In this document: one piece after another, positions 23,796 to 35,255 of the stretch
How positions within the stretch are numbered: the first letter of the stretch is position 1
Layout: each line of letters begins with the position of its first letter
Source of the DNA: Corynespora cassiicola
Lineage: Eukaryota > Ascomycota > Dothideomycetes > Pleosporales > Corynesporascaceae
Direction: 5' to 3'
DNA: 64,000 nt
NCBI GenBank assembly: GCA_022059125.1
Contig: JAEUWY010000023.1
Location: forward strand, 310,001-374,000
Made by a program: the position numbers and the translations under genes
The notes under the pieces: model-generated
The model's input: only the letters and a program-made list of their open reading frames with translations
Told to the model about the DNA's origin: nothing
The model's database searches: none

Positions 23796-25578
23796 GCTGA
23801 AGCCTGCGGTATATTCAATTGGATCAAGAGGAGGAAAAGGGGTATCAGTGGCTCAAAAATCTAACTCTCATGGCCAGAGGGGAGCTGGATATTTGTATCT
23901 GCACGCAGGCGGCGCGGAATTAAAGCGGGGTGGTCCGACGGTCTGATACAAATCGGGTATGCGGCGGGGAGAGGCCGGGTGGGTCTGCATGCGAAGGGGA
24001 GAAAGCTCGGGTGGGTCAAAACGTGAAGGGAAAAGCGGGAAAAAAGGAGGGAGGCTGCGCATGGCGATTGTCCATGGCATCTTCCACTTCAGGAGTCGGA
24101 CCAGACGGCAAATGTCGCATCCAAATGACGGCAGTTGAAATTTCGACCCTGGAGAGGTCGGCCATGTGGGACATCCCCGTCATTCCGAGGGGCACGGGAG
24201 CTTGGGCCACCTTTGGGTGATCGATCCCATTGCGGTTTAGCGCCATCGTGTGAGCATCTGTTCCTGCATGCCTTCCAAGATCTTGTAAGGGTTCGGAAGT
24301 ATTCCGTTACGTGTGTCAGAGTAAGAAATGTGGGGAGTCTCCAAGGGAAGATGAGAAAAACAAAATCAACCTGGTGCTGACTGAATCGAGATGAGATTGG
24401 GGGTTCCCAGAGCTGGGGCCGAATTCAATCTTGAATGGCAGAACGTTACCAGATCTTTCTAGGCATCTTCAAACAGCTTTCGTGCAAAATATTTAACTGC
24501 GATATCTAGTCTCGGTGATGAAGCTCGCTACCGTGGATGGTCCCAGGGTTCCAAGAAGCCTTGTATTTAGATGCCGAATTTCAAGCCCGTGAGAACGAGT
24601 GCGGAAAGATGACAGTGCAAAATTCTACAATCACAACACGTGAGTAGAAAAAACTTTTGAAAGGACGGATTTATGCCTTCACCGGACAAAAAACTGCAAA
24701 TGCGGATGTACATCTAGCCAAAACCTGAATTGCGGCCTTGAGGATGAAGCCTTATCTCCGGCTCGCCGTCGCAACCCCACCGAGTGCTTACATAGCTATG
24801 GGAAACACCAAAGTCATCGGGATCGATACAGAGGGTAACTTTCATTCTCACTCTAGATAATGCGCTCAAATTCCGTCAGCCATCTCTCCCTACCTTGGTT
24901 ACTTCGCTGACAGAGAAATCACCAAGCCAGTCGGATTGTGATGAATAAGCAGACGGAATTTTAGCGAGGGGATGGTTCGTCTTTGCTCCAGTTTGTTCAC
25001 AAGGCATATGCCACCTCATTATGAATACACCATCTGTCTTATAATCCTAGGTCGGGGCAGTCGGGCTTGCACTGGCGGCCTTGTCGAGGCTGGATTTCAG
25101 AGTTTGAAGTCCTAGAATCCGTGGCCGAATCAATTCCATCTACCATCGAAATGCCTCCGACGGTGAATTAACGAGTCGAGGTTGAGGTCAGCCCTAAGGC
25201 ATATCCGTAGGCGAGGAGGGGACGTCGGTGCCAATCTGGCCAATGGCGCAAAGCATCCCCGAATAGGATAGCGCCATTTGATGTACCTCAGCCCAGTGGC
25301 CGCGCCCGCAAGAACCTCAGCCATGAACCCCTCCCTCACCATCCTCCCTCAGCCACAGTCGCGATTACGACTAAATCGTCGGGTATCGTCTGAAGATATA
25401 GACATAGACCTTTCCCTGAACATGCACATGAGCTGTCCCCTGCAGCTTCTGGACGTGACAGTAAGAGCCAAGCCATCGCTTCACAACTACCATACCTTGC
25501 AGTAACGTCAAGCCGACGCACATCTCTTGGTTGACCTGCCAGGCACTGCTATAAGTAGACGCGTGGGCTACCGCAGAC
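23796..25578. promoter_or_regulatory. Divergent intergenic region between ALDH and Zn2Cys6 regulator
   Basis: The 1.8-kb gap holds the promoters of the ALDH gene (-) and the regulator gene (+). No coding frame is convincing. The part next to the ALDH gene is rich in CGG and GGG triplets and includes an inverted CGG/CCG pair (23926-23937), the kind of site zinc-cluster regulators bind. Confidence 0.45.
23926..23937. promoter_or_regulatory. Candidate zinc-cluster site CGG-N6-CCG
   Basis: The inverted triplets CGG (23926-23928) and CCG (23935-23937) are 6 bases apart, the spacing bound by Ppr1-type factors. The site lies about 130 bases upstream of the ALDH start codon. Such pairs also arise by chance in GC-rich DNA, so support is weak. 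Confidence 0.25.
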
Positions 25579-27545
25579 ATGGTCTACTGTGGCAGGCCCT
25601 CGACTGGTTGCAAAAAATGTCGCCAGAGGAAAATCAAGGTACGTCCACAACTTATACCACGCTTTCTGTCACTTGGCACGCTATACTCTTTTGCTCTCCA
25701 ACTAGAGTATTCATTTTCCCATGCTTGGGGCATTCGGAATGGTTGGGGGATGCCCTATTTGGGATACCTGCGCGAGGACTGCCTATGCTTTCGCCGGCCC
25801 CACCCCACGCGTTCACTCCTGCAAGCCCACGATCGACCATCTCTCAACGCATAACTAACGCGTTCTAGTGTGATGAGCGCCCTGGAGGCTGCAAAAAATG
25901 CTCAGATAGAGGGTTTGCATGCCCTGGCTACGACAAGACCTTGGACAGACTCTTCCACGATGAATCGGCACGCGTCAAGCACAAATCGCAAAAGGCACAG
26001 GAAAAGGCCATTGCCGCGCGAGAAGAGCGCGAACACAAAGCAAAAGCAAAAGCAAGAGTTTTGCTCAGCAAGCCCAAAGATGTGATTGAACTGCCGCTGC
26101 TCTGTCCCCTGATTGACCAAGGCATCACCTTCTTCATGAACAACTACACGATTGGCATGGACCAGCCTCCCATTCGGTCGGACGCATACCATAGATATGT
26201 TTCCACGTATGGGTTCCACCCCCTGATTGCAACCTCCATGACGGCACTGGGCTTGGCCGGGGTAGCAAACCTCTGTCGCGATGCCAGCATGAAGCGCGAA
26301 GCCATGCACTGGTATCTTGACGCGATCCAGATGACAAACGCAGCCCTGGCCTCGGCCACCGAGGTCAAGTCAGACAACACGCTGCTCGCGACGATGCTTC
26401 TCAGCACCTTTGAAGCCACCAGCAACGACGAGTCTCTCGAGGGATGGAGCAACCACGTCGACGGCTCGGCCTCACTGCTCCGCATGCGGGGCATGAAGCA
26501 GTTCTCCACGCCGGCGGGGCGCAGGATGTTTGTGCAGACGGTCGGGCTGCTCACAATGAACTGCATGGGCAAGGGCGTGGCGCTGCCCGAATATGTGCAC
26601 GCCATGAACCGCGAGTTCGAGAAGCACCAAGACGAGCGCGACCCGGGATACCGATTCTACCACCTGCACATCGACGCGGTGGACCTCCGGGCGCAGATCC
26701 TGTCCAAGAAGCTCACGTCGCTCGAGGAGATTGTCGAGCGCGCCCTCGCGCTGGACCAAGTGGCCAAGGCCGTCTTCGACGACGTGTACGAGCACTGGAA
26801 GTACGCCGAGGTGCGCGGCGAGGACAAGATGCCGGGCGTGTTTGCGGGCTACTACCACATCTACCCGCACATGGCGGCGGCGCAGACGTGGAACTGGGTG
26901 CGCTTCAACCGCATCTACCTCCACGACATGATCCGCAACTGCCTCATCTCGGGCTTCTCGACGGCGCCGCCCGTCTTCGCGGGCATGCAGTGGATCAGGC
27001 AGCTCGAGGAGAGCACAGAGACACTGTACAGGATGCAGGCCGACATCTTGGCCAGCTTTCCGCAGTACCTGCACGACACGCCCAAGTCACTGACGAGCCT
27101 CGTGCTCAACTCGCGCAGCGCCACGCCAGAAGGATCGGTCTACTCTGCGACCTCGACCTCGCCGCCATCGCCATCCTCAACGACCAGCTTCAGCACAGCG
27201 CAGCCCGCGCAAAAATTCCTCTGGGCAAACTTCCTCCCCGCCTCGCAGGCCGTATCCATCGCGCCACCCGCCGAGCCCACGGACCGCCTCCCCATCGTGC
27301 GCATCTCGGGGGGCTACTCGTCGCTATGGGCGCTGTACGTGGCGGGCGCCATGCCCATGGCGACGCTCGAGTCGCAGCGCTACATCCTGGCGTGCTTCCA
27401 GCGCGTGTCCAGCGAGTTCGGCATCAACCAGGCGAAAGTGCTGGCGGGCGTCTTGAGGGTCAAGATGAGGATGGATAGGGAGGGGGAGGCGCCGTTTTCG
27501 ATTGTGCCGGACTATCTGCCGACGGCGAGGCCGGAGGCAGGGTGA
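25579..27545 (+). CDS. Zn(II)2Cys6 transcription factor
   Basis: Nuclear regulator of 578 residues in two exons (25579-25638 and 25869-27545; intron of 230 bases, long for this window). The DNA-binding cluster is at the very N-terminus: C11, C14, C21, C28, C31, C38 (C-x2-C-x6-C-x6-C-x2-C-x6-C), with basic residues RQRKIK between C14 and C21. The intron cuts directly before C21. A strongly charged Lys/Glu/Ala linker of about 60 residues follows, then an all-helical region (about 110-480) that looks like the fungal 'transcription factor domain 2' type rather than the classic MHR. A Ser/Thr/Pro-rich insertion lies near 405-440. It diverges from an aldehyde dehydrogenase gene, a possible target. 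Exon 2 is very GC-rich, so long false frames accompany it. Confidence 0.93.
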
Positions 27546-29273
27546 GGCCTGAGCAGAAAGGGGGGGTTAAGATGGCATGGAGATGGGGAGGTGGAGGCCA
27601 GTGTTTGTAGCCTGGGGGTGTGTCGCTGGCACGTCGGATGTCGGATCTTGGGCCATGCAAGTGTATGGGCGTCCGACTCGGGGCCAGATGGAAAGGAGCC
27701 AGCTATAATGCACAGTCAGGAGGTGGACAAAGTCGGGTCGGTCCAAGTCATTGCATGTATAAAATGTGTGCGTTCACGGGTTGGAGGATGGATTGCTATA
27801 TTTAAGGGTCGCTTTGGCTTTTCGAGGCTGGTTTGGGGTGAGTGGCGAGAAGGAATGCGAAATGAAATGGGCCGGAGATTAGCAAGCTAGGTGGATGCAA
27901 GCGATGGGATGGAATGGGAGATGGCAATATGACGGGTATCCTGAAGGAGGAGGCGTAGGGGCCTGAGGCAATACAAATGGATCTATCGAAGAAGCAAGCA
28001 AAGGCTGTGCGTGCGCATGCGGTGGTGGTACCTGAGAAGAGGGCTGGGGAAAAGGAATAAGGCACTGCAGCAACGGCAGGCCAATAAAAGCAAACAAAAG
28101 AGGAAGAAGAACGGCCAACGCGGGCCATTCGTTCGAGCAGAAGCAAGGCCAGGCAAGGCTAGCACAGGGAGTGGATGGTGGTGTTGAGGCGGCGGGGCTG
28201 GCGCTCGTACTGGCACGTACTGGCACGTCGTACTCGGGGGCGCGGTGGCTCGCCTCGCCGAGACTCAGGGGCGGCGTCAGCGATGCAGTGACGTTTGGCG
28301 GGCGACAGGAGTGCAAGATTTAGATCACCGCGGCGGACCAGCGGTTCGCGGGCAGCGTGCAGTTGTGGCTGTCGGGCAGGGCATTCTGGAAACACGTGGA
28401 GAGTGGTGGAGCGCGGAAAAGCAAGCGTGCAGCGCAGTACTGCCATGCCGCCATGCACACGGCCCCAAAAATACAGACGTACGGGCGACGAGGCTATCGA
28501 TTGCGCACGTCGCGGCAGTCCTGGGCCGCCGGCCGATCGCTGCGAGGCAATACTGCCGCTCTTGAGAGAGAGACAAAGAGAATCCCGCCGACTCATGCCA
28601 TTGTCACCCTGTCACATCACCCCCGGGCAGACGGGCCATCTACGAGGCAATTGCTAACCCACCCGCGCAGCTATCAACTCGTCTCCCTCGCTCTCGCCAC
28701 ACCCCTGCGGTCCGCCGCCGCCCCAGCCTGGGTCGCTGGCGGGCGCGCGACGGCTCGTGACCTGCATGACGCCGTCCAAAGCGGCTACTGGCCTGCCGCA
28801 TGCGGCCCTAGCCCTCGTAACCCCATCTCACGACGTCTCCAATTTTGCCAGCCCGGCTGACCAAACCCGTGTGCCGTATCTCTCAGGGCCCAGTCGAGCC
28901 CGTCGCGGATGCGCCCTCCTTTCTTATTCTGCTCTACCCGCTCGCTCGCTCTGCCCACTCTCCCTCCCTTCTCCCCATCGCCCCTCGTTCGTTTTGGGCT
29001 CTTTTGCGCACTCATCTACTTGGTTAATCAACTAATAACCCGACACTCGCTTTCTCCACCCACCTGCCAATCCAGGGGAGCCCGGTATTGGCCCCGATTT
29101 GACTCGTCCGCCCGCCGTTTCATCCTCACCACCGCAGCTTGGAAGGAGCCCGTGGTTGATATTAGAACGACTGGTCCCTCCTCTTCTGCTTTTCCCTGCA
29201 AACCTTCCTGCACGCCCGTTTTTTGGTCATCCTTACACGACATCTCGCGCCTCCCACGATAACGGCCGCGGCC
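27546..29273. other. GC-rich intergenic stretch and GH16 promoter
   Basis: About 1.7 kb lie between two plus-strand genes. Many GC-rich open frames overlap on both strands, none with a motif. The last 300 bases are rich in C and T (for example 28960-29000), as in promoters of strongly expressed cell-wall genes. Confidence 0.45.
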
Positions 29274-30751
29274 ATGGTCCGACGCGCTCTCACAGCCGCC
29301 CTCGCGGCCGCTGCCCTCGTCGGCTCTGCACTTGGACAAAAGTGCTCCAAGGATAGCCACTGCCCAAAGGAGGCGCCCTGCTGCGGCTGTATGTACCCCA
29401 CACTCACTCCACTCTCTGCGCCGCACCACTCCCCCCCCCTCCCCCATACTGACCCCGATGCCACAGTGTATGGAGACTGCGGTGCCGGCGCCTTCTGCCT
29501 CGGCGGATGCGACCCGCTCATGTCCAACACCTTCGAGTCTTGCGTGCCCGCCCCCTCGTGTAGGGAAGGCACCTACGAGCTCAAGTCGCTCGACGACATC
29601 CAGACCATCGACAAGTACCTCGGCGATTCCTCCAAGATCAACTGGCAGTCGCAGGGCAAGCCCGTCGTTTACCAGGACTCGATTCTCCTCACCATGGCCG
29701 AGGGCACCGTCGGCACCCTCCTGGCCTCGACGCACTATGTGTGGTACGGCAAGACGTGCGCCAAGATGACCACCTCCCAGGGCAAGGGTGTCGTCACCGC
29801 CTTTATCCTCATGTCTGACGTAAAGGACGAAATCGACTTTGAGTGGGTCGGCACCGATGTTTCGAACGTCCAGTCCAACTACTACTCCCAGGGTGTCACA
29901 GTTTGTAGGTCGCTCCGAGCTCCGCAGAGAAATTAAACCCTCGCCTTTGCTGACCCACTCCCGCAGATACCAACAGCAAGAACCTGACCGTGGGCAACTC
30001 GGTCGAGGAAGTGCACGAGTACTGCATGGACTGGACCGAGGACGAGCTCACGTGGCTCGTCGACGGCAAGGAAGAGCGCAAGATGAAACGGTCCGACACG
30101 TGGAACTCGACCTCGAACCGTTTCGATTACCCGCAGACGCCCTCGCGCATCATGCTCTCGCTCTGGCCCGCCGGCCTCCCGTCCAACGCCAAGGGTACCA
30201 TCGACTGGGCCGGCGGCGAAATCGACTGGAGCTCGCCCTACATGCAGAACGGCTACTACTACGCCATGGTCAAGGAAGTCTCGGTAAAGTGCTACGACCC
30301 GCCGCCCATGGCCAAGGGCTCCGGCAGCAAGAGCTACAAGTACACGGACGAGGCCGGCACCAACAACACGGTCGAGCTCAGCAACGACATCGTCATCCTC
30401 GCCTCCCTCACCAACTCGGGCGACGACCCAGGCGATAAGGATGCCTCGTCCACCAGCACCGGCCCCGCGCCCACGCGCTCCGTGGCCCTGGTCCCCGGCG
30501 GCAACCCCGGCGGCGGCGGCCGTCAGGAGTCGGCCGTGCAGAGCGGCGCCGCGGCTTCGGCGACGCCCGGCGCGGATTCGCCCCAGGCCACGGGCGGCGG
30601 CAGCGGCGGCGGGTCCAGCAACGATGGAACCGGCAGTGGCGCGTTCAGCCAGGGCGGAGGCAACGATACGGGCAGTGGCGCATCGTTGGAGCGGTTTGGG
30701 GGTTCCGCACTGGCCATTGTCGTGGCCGTCATTGGGCTGCTGGTCCTGTGA
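29274..30751 (+). CDS. crh1: GPI-anchored GH16 transglycosylase (CRH family)
   Basis: Cell-wall enzyme that joins chitin to beta-glucan. Predicted 445 residues in three exons: 29274-29388, 29467-29904 and 29967-30751. Residues 1-21 are a signal peptide (ends SALG before QKC). A Cys-rich segment (about 23-70, with PCCG, GDCGAG and LGGCDP) resembles the chitin-binding N-terminus of Crh proteins. The GH16 catalytic motif DEIDFEW is at 159-165, with nucleophile E160, D162 and acid/base E164. Later blocks are HEYCMDWTEDELTWLVDG and RIMLSLWPAGLPSN, then TIDWAGGEIDW and ends KCYDPP. A Gly/Ser-rich linker follows and the last 15 residues are hydrophobic, as for GPI attachment. The join at 29904/29967 uses donor GTAGGT; using GTTTGT at 29901 would break the frame. 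The symbol reflects family membership, not proven orthology to one paralog. Confidence 0.95.
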
Positions 30752-31347
30752 GGGTGAGGCCTGAAGTTGGAAAGAAACAAAAATTTATCAAAATGAAAAA
30801 AATGAAAAATGAGGAGGGGAGGAGAGGGTGTAATTGGAAAGCCAGTCGACCTTGTTTTTTTTTTTTTGAGCGGTTTCACGAGGAGGGGGAGTATGGTGGC
30901 ACAATCCCCGGGTTTTTTTGTTTATATTACCCCACCAGGACGACGGGACGGGATGGGACGGGACGATTGCCTTGGTCCTTGTCTCTTGTTTAACGATATC
31001 TATTTTTATTGATGGGGGTAGGAGTCTGCGGTTGGAGAACCTTTGGACGAAAAAAACTCAGCCAGTCATTCATTCATTCGTTTGATTTTTTGGGGGTGTT
31101 TGCTTTGATTTTGAGAGGTCCCCCTCTCTTCTGTTGTCGTGGTTGGATTGCTCGGATGGGCGGGAGCAAAGAGGGGTTGTAATGTGCATTGGCGTGCGTG
31201 GTTGCGTGGTGTTGGTTGATGATGAGTCGTTTGTCTGGTTTGGTCTGTGCGGTGTGATGTGCTGCTGTCTTGCTTACCTGTTCAGAGTGTTTGTTTGCTG
31301 TGGAGCGTTTTGCAGAATGGGCAGATTGCAAGAAAGGAAGAGGGGTG

Positions 31348-31362
31348 ATATATATATATATA
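31348..31362. repeat. Short (TA)n microsatellite
   Basis: About seven TA units are followed by a GA-rich run, in the 3' flank of the GH16 gene. Confidence 0.8.
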
Positions 31363-32254
31363 GACAGAGAGAGGTGTGTGCATGCATGGAGGTGGGATTA
31401 GCGGGCGTTATGGGCGTGTTCTACTGAGGGCGTGAGTCGGGGGGTAATGTTGATGATGGGGATGAAGTGGAGCTTGGAGACGGTATTCCAAAGGGGGGGG
31501 AGTGACCTTTAAGAGGATGGTAATGTGATGTGTACATGTCATGCTTGCAGTTGATGTGATGGATTGTGTGATGTGACAGTGATAGACGTTGCCTAGTTGC
31601 TTAAAAAGGGGGTCTCTCGAGGGTTGGCATGCTTTTTTATGGTCTGCCTATCGGGTGGGCGGCGGGTTGGCAGGTGGTGATGGTGTCCACCATGACTTCT
31701 TCGCACCACCCGGTCGTGGGATTTGCCAACTGCTACCCAAAACATGGTCCCATAGAGGCCCCTTTTTTTTTTGTCGGCCACTGCAGAAAATGCATCGTTC
31801 CTGTATTCTTGCATTTTATTCTTGGGAGGACAACCTAGTATAAGGTCTCATCTTAATCCCAATCTCTGCCAATCTTCCATACGATACAGCGTCTTGTGTT
31901 TTTAAAAGACTCACTGCAGGCATGTATTTATTGAATTATTTTTTTAGAAGCCATGCTGGTCTTTTTTTAGTCTTTTTTGGTGACGGTTTTGTTTTAACTG
32001 CCCAGCAGAATCTGGGGCCGGTGAGATGATTTCACATCCAATGTCCCCAACCAACTTTTCTCTGCCCAATTTTTTTTTTGAGAAATTCGATTTTAGAGGA
32101 GCTTCTCCAATCAGGAACATCTTTAATTTATTCTTCGGGTTTTTTTTCGTCCACTTTCTGGTCGCGGACATGGATTCTAGGTGCAGTGCTTTTGAGACTG
32201 CGCGGCATGGCGGACTTGGGCGGGCAACTGTGCAGTGCGAGATTTTTATCTGCT

Positions 32255-32288
32255 TGCCCGCCAACAAGATAATTCTTGTTGGCAGGCA
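32255..32288. repeat. Strong 14-bp inverted repeat with 6-base loop
   Basis: The arms TGCCCGCCAACAAG (32255-32268) and CTTGTTGGCAGGCA (32275-32288) pair at 13 of 14 positions around the loop ATAATT. The mismatch is C opposite A. It is the most stable hairpin I noticed in the T-rich stretch. Confidence 0.75.
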
Positions 32289-35255
32289 TTCTGAAGACAG
32301 AGACATATGGTCTCCTCGTTTTTCGTTTTTAATATTGCTGGACGTTTTTGTGACGTATTTTAGTCCTCTGCCCCGTCCACAACATCAGTGTCCATCTTGT
32401 AGGTTTTAGTGTTGCACAACATCTCAAGATCATAACCCCTTTTTCAAATCTTTTTTCGGAGATATTTTATGGTATAATATCTTCCAAGGTGCCTTTTAGA
32501 ACGATCCGAAACTTTTCATTGCGGAAGAATTCCGTGCTTTCTGTCTGGCTGGCACACATAGGTTTTCTATTTGCCATCTTTTTTTAGAATCACATCATTT
32601 CCAAGATTTTTTGTTTTGGAGATGTCTAGTTTAACCTCTTCTTTCTTGTCCATGTGGTATTCGTCGAAGCGCTCGAGGGATAGGCTGGGGACTGGGACAT
32701 GAATGTTTTCGAGAGCTGTTTTAGTCCACAGACTAGGAACATATAAAAACTTGGTAATTGGTTTTGGAACTCAAAAATGTGCTTGTGGATGTATGACTTT
32801 TGATATTTTGGAGGTCCTTTGCTGTTTTGGACTCATATGTTTTGGCATGAAGGTTTTGAAAAAGCGAAGAGGAAAACATGTCTGGGTTTGGGAACCGCTT
32901 CGGTGCTTTATTGTTCCTATTGTCGCAAAGAGAGAAACCAAGGTAAGCAATAATTCAGAATTCAGCACATGCTTTTTCTTTAGGTATGTCTATTATCCGT
33001 GTATTTATGTTCTTTGAGAGTGCTTTGGTGTCATTATGTCCAGCTCAAATGGTTTTTGGGCATATATCGCACCAATTCCATTTTTGACAGTGACAGAATA
33101 TCGAGTTCGTATTGTATCTTTGGTCTGCGTTGCGTACCTTGTTAATGGTTTCAAGTCCAGAAGGCTGAATTCATATATAAAAGAAATGGAGTTTTTAAAG
33201 TATAGGAGGATTTTGCACTGGCAAAGTCATTTTATAGCCCTCTGGATGTCCCAGCATTTTCATGTGTTGGAGCCATGAACCGTGGAACACCACCTCAACA
33301 CCTCTGACGGTTATTTCATCAAGTCTCGACTAGTTGAACTCGCGAAACAGGACTTTCAATTGACCATCCTTTTATCTCAGTGAAATATGCAAGAGTTCGG
33401 CCTGTCACCTTTTATATGCCAGGCACATAAGCCAAAATTGGCGAGACTTTGTCATCGTCCGCTTTTTCAAATATTCTGGTGCAGGTGCACTTGGGTTTTC
33501 TTTAAACGTTTTGATCTAGCATACTATCATAGCTGCCACTTTTTGTTCACTCTTGTTGGTTGCATTTCAATTTGGAATATTATAGTTCCGTTGCAGACAT
33601 GATAGATGAATAACATAAGATAATCAACAGCTTCTCGTCTTGGACATCCATCGTCGTCGCCTTTGACGTTTTTAGATAGCTTTACCATAATGCGGGTGGA
33701 CAAATGGCTAATCCATGCACACATGGACTATTATATTCTCGATATTTCGCATACCATAATCCTTATTTCTCTAAATTTTTGGCTTAAGCGCTATTATAAG
33801 ATATTTAATGCTTCTGTTCTGTTCAGCTGCCATTACCACTCGCATGAGCCCTTTCCTTTGCATACTACACGATCTTGGGACAAATTGAAGAAATAAATCA
33901 TGATGAAACCCTAGACAAGTTTCGATTGATACTGATTGTGTGTTTCTTGGAATATAAACAAGAACGTCATGCTGACAGCACGGGGTGTTTTTATTGTAAA
34001 GTGCTTTCGATTTTGCGTCAAGAAGGCCACTCGCTGATAATTTTATGAATAGGTCTGAGCTCTGATTTGAATTTTACCATAGACTCCATCTTTTATCTTT
34101 GAGATCCTTATATGATGCCTTCGTTCTGGTCATGTTCTTTTGCTTCAATATGATTTTCTTTGCAGATTCATGCATTTAGTAGCTGATATCAATACAAAAT
34201 ATGTGGAAGTTTTGAATTAGCTTTCAAGATTAAACTCTGGAGCTCATGCAAGAAACAAACTTTGTGTATGCATTGATCATTTGGGAAAGAGCGCTAAGGA
34301 TGTGCATGAAGTTGACTTCTAGTTGCTGTGTTTAGTTGCTAAGCCTTGAATATGACGCATGGCACTTGAGGAGGAGCATTTATGTAAATGTCTATATGTA
34401 AAAGCTGATTGGCTCATGTGATCCTAACGAGACGGTTTACCTTTGCAGAAAATTGTTTCAAGCATATACTTTAGGTGTTTGATATATAATTTTGAGTAAT
34501 TCTAAAAGGATCCTGTTCTGAAAACAGTCATATTTTTTCCAATTTGTGGTTCTCAGAACCAGGGTGACTCATCATAGAAAAGAACGGTGTTTTAGATGTC
34601 TAGATTCTCAAAAGGCTGAAAGAGTAATCTCAAGCCAAAGAACCATAGATATAGATTTCAATCATTTCCAGGAAAAGCTGAACATTTCTCATCAACGTAT
34701 AGTTTATTGATTGACTGATATGTAAGATTGAAGTATACTTTTAGTACACTGAGAATGGCTATTGATCCTTAAAAGTATTTTCTGGGATACATTGGACAGT
34801 TGGCTTGTTGTAGAATTATTTCTAAAGCTGAAATAACCATATTAAAGACGTTTTGTTAAAAATGATAGCTGATTCCCTGGTGTTTTCTGGAGCGAGCAAC
34901 AAGCATGATGACATGAGAGGTCTGGTTTTGGAGAATAATGGCCTGAGAAGGAGAAATTTGAATTTTAGAAAGGCGCCATAATATTCCATCTGTCCATTTT
35001 TCTTCTACCTTAGAGGGAAAATCTTGTGACTGGCTCAGACACAGCATTTTAGCAAAACAGAAAGTATAGTTTGGGAGAAAGAGTGGCCCCGGAATATGTT
35101 TAGATAGATACCCTGAATTAGCTCTAAAGTTGAGACTGTGGGGAATTAAGGACAACAGAGGTGGTGAAAAAGCAAAGCATGAATTTTACGAGCGCATTTG
35201 AAGACACAAATGTGATGGCACTCATCACCATTACCACCTCACTCAATCCCACCAT

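Larger units (their letters stand above)
30752..35255. other. Long T-rich stretch without a convincing gene
   Basis: About 4.5 kb lie between the stop of the GH16 gene (+) and the stop of the SDR gene (-). The plus strand is visibly rich in T runs from 30.8 to about 33 kb, and the whole part 31.8-35.1 kb is AT-richer than its surroundings. Open frames are at most about 120 codons and show no motif. Several stretches look like splice signals, for instance GTAAGC near 32943 and TTTCTTTAG near 32975, so a non-coding spliced transcript is possible. I saw no transposon ends. Confidence 0.45.

Noticed and set aside
26444..27478. 344-codon plus-strand frame, and a 200-codon minus frame, within the regulator gene
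   Set aside because: Both are Arg/Ala/Gly-rich shadows of the GC-rich second exon; the real frame shows the zinc cluster and a normal composition.
33906..33916. AACCCTAG stretch resembling a telomerase RNA template, in the T-rich island
   Set aside because: The fungal template needs about one and a half copies of the telomere repeat complement (such as CTAACCCTAAC); here the match breaks after seven bases and no conserved flanking element is visible.
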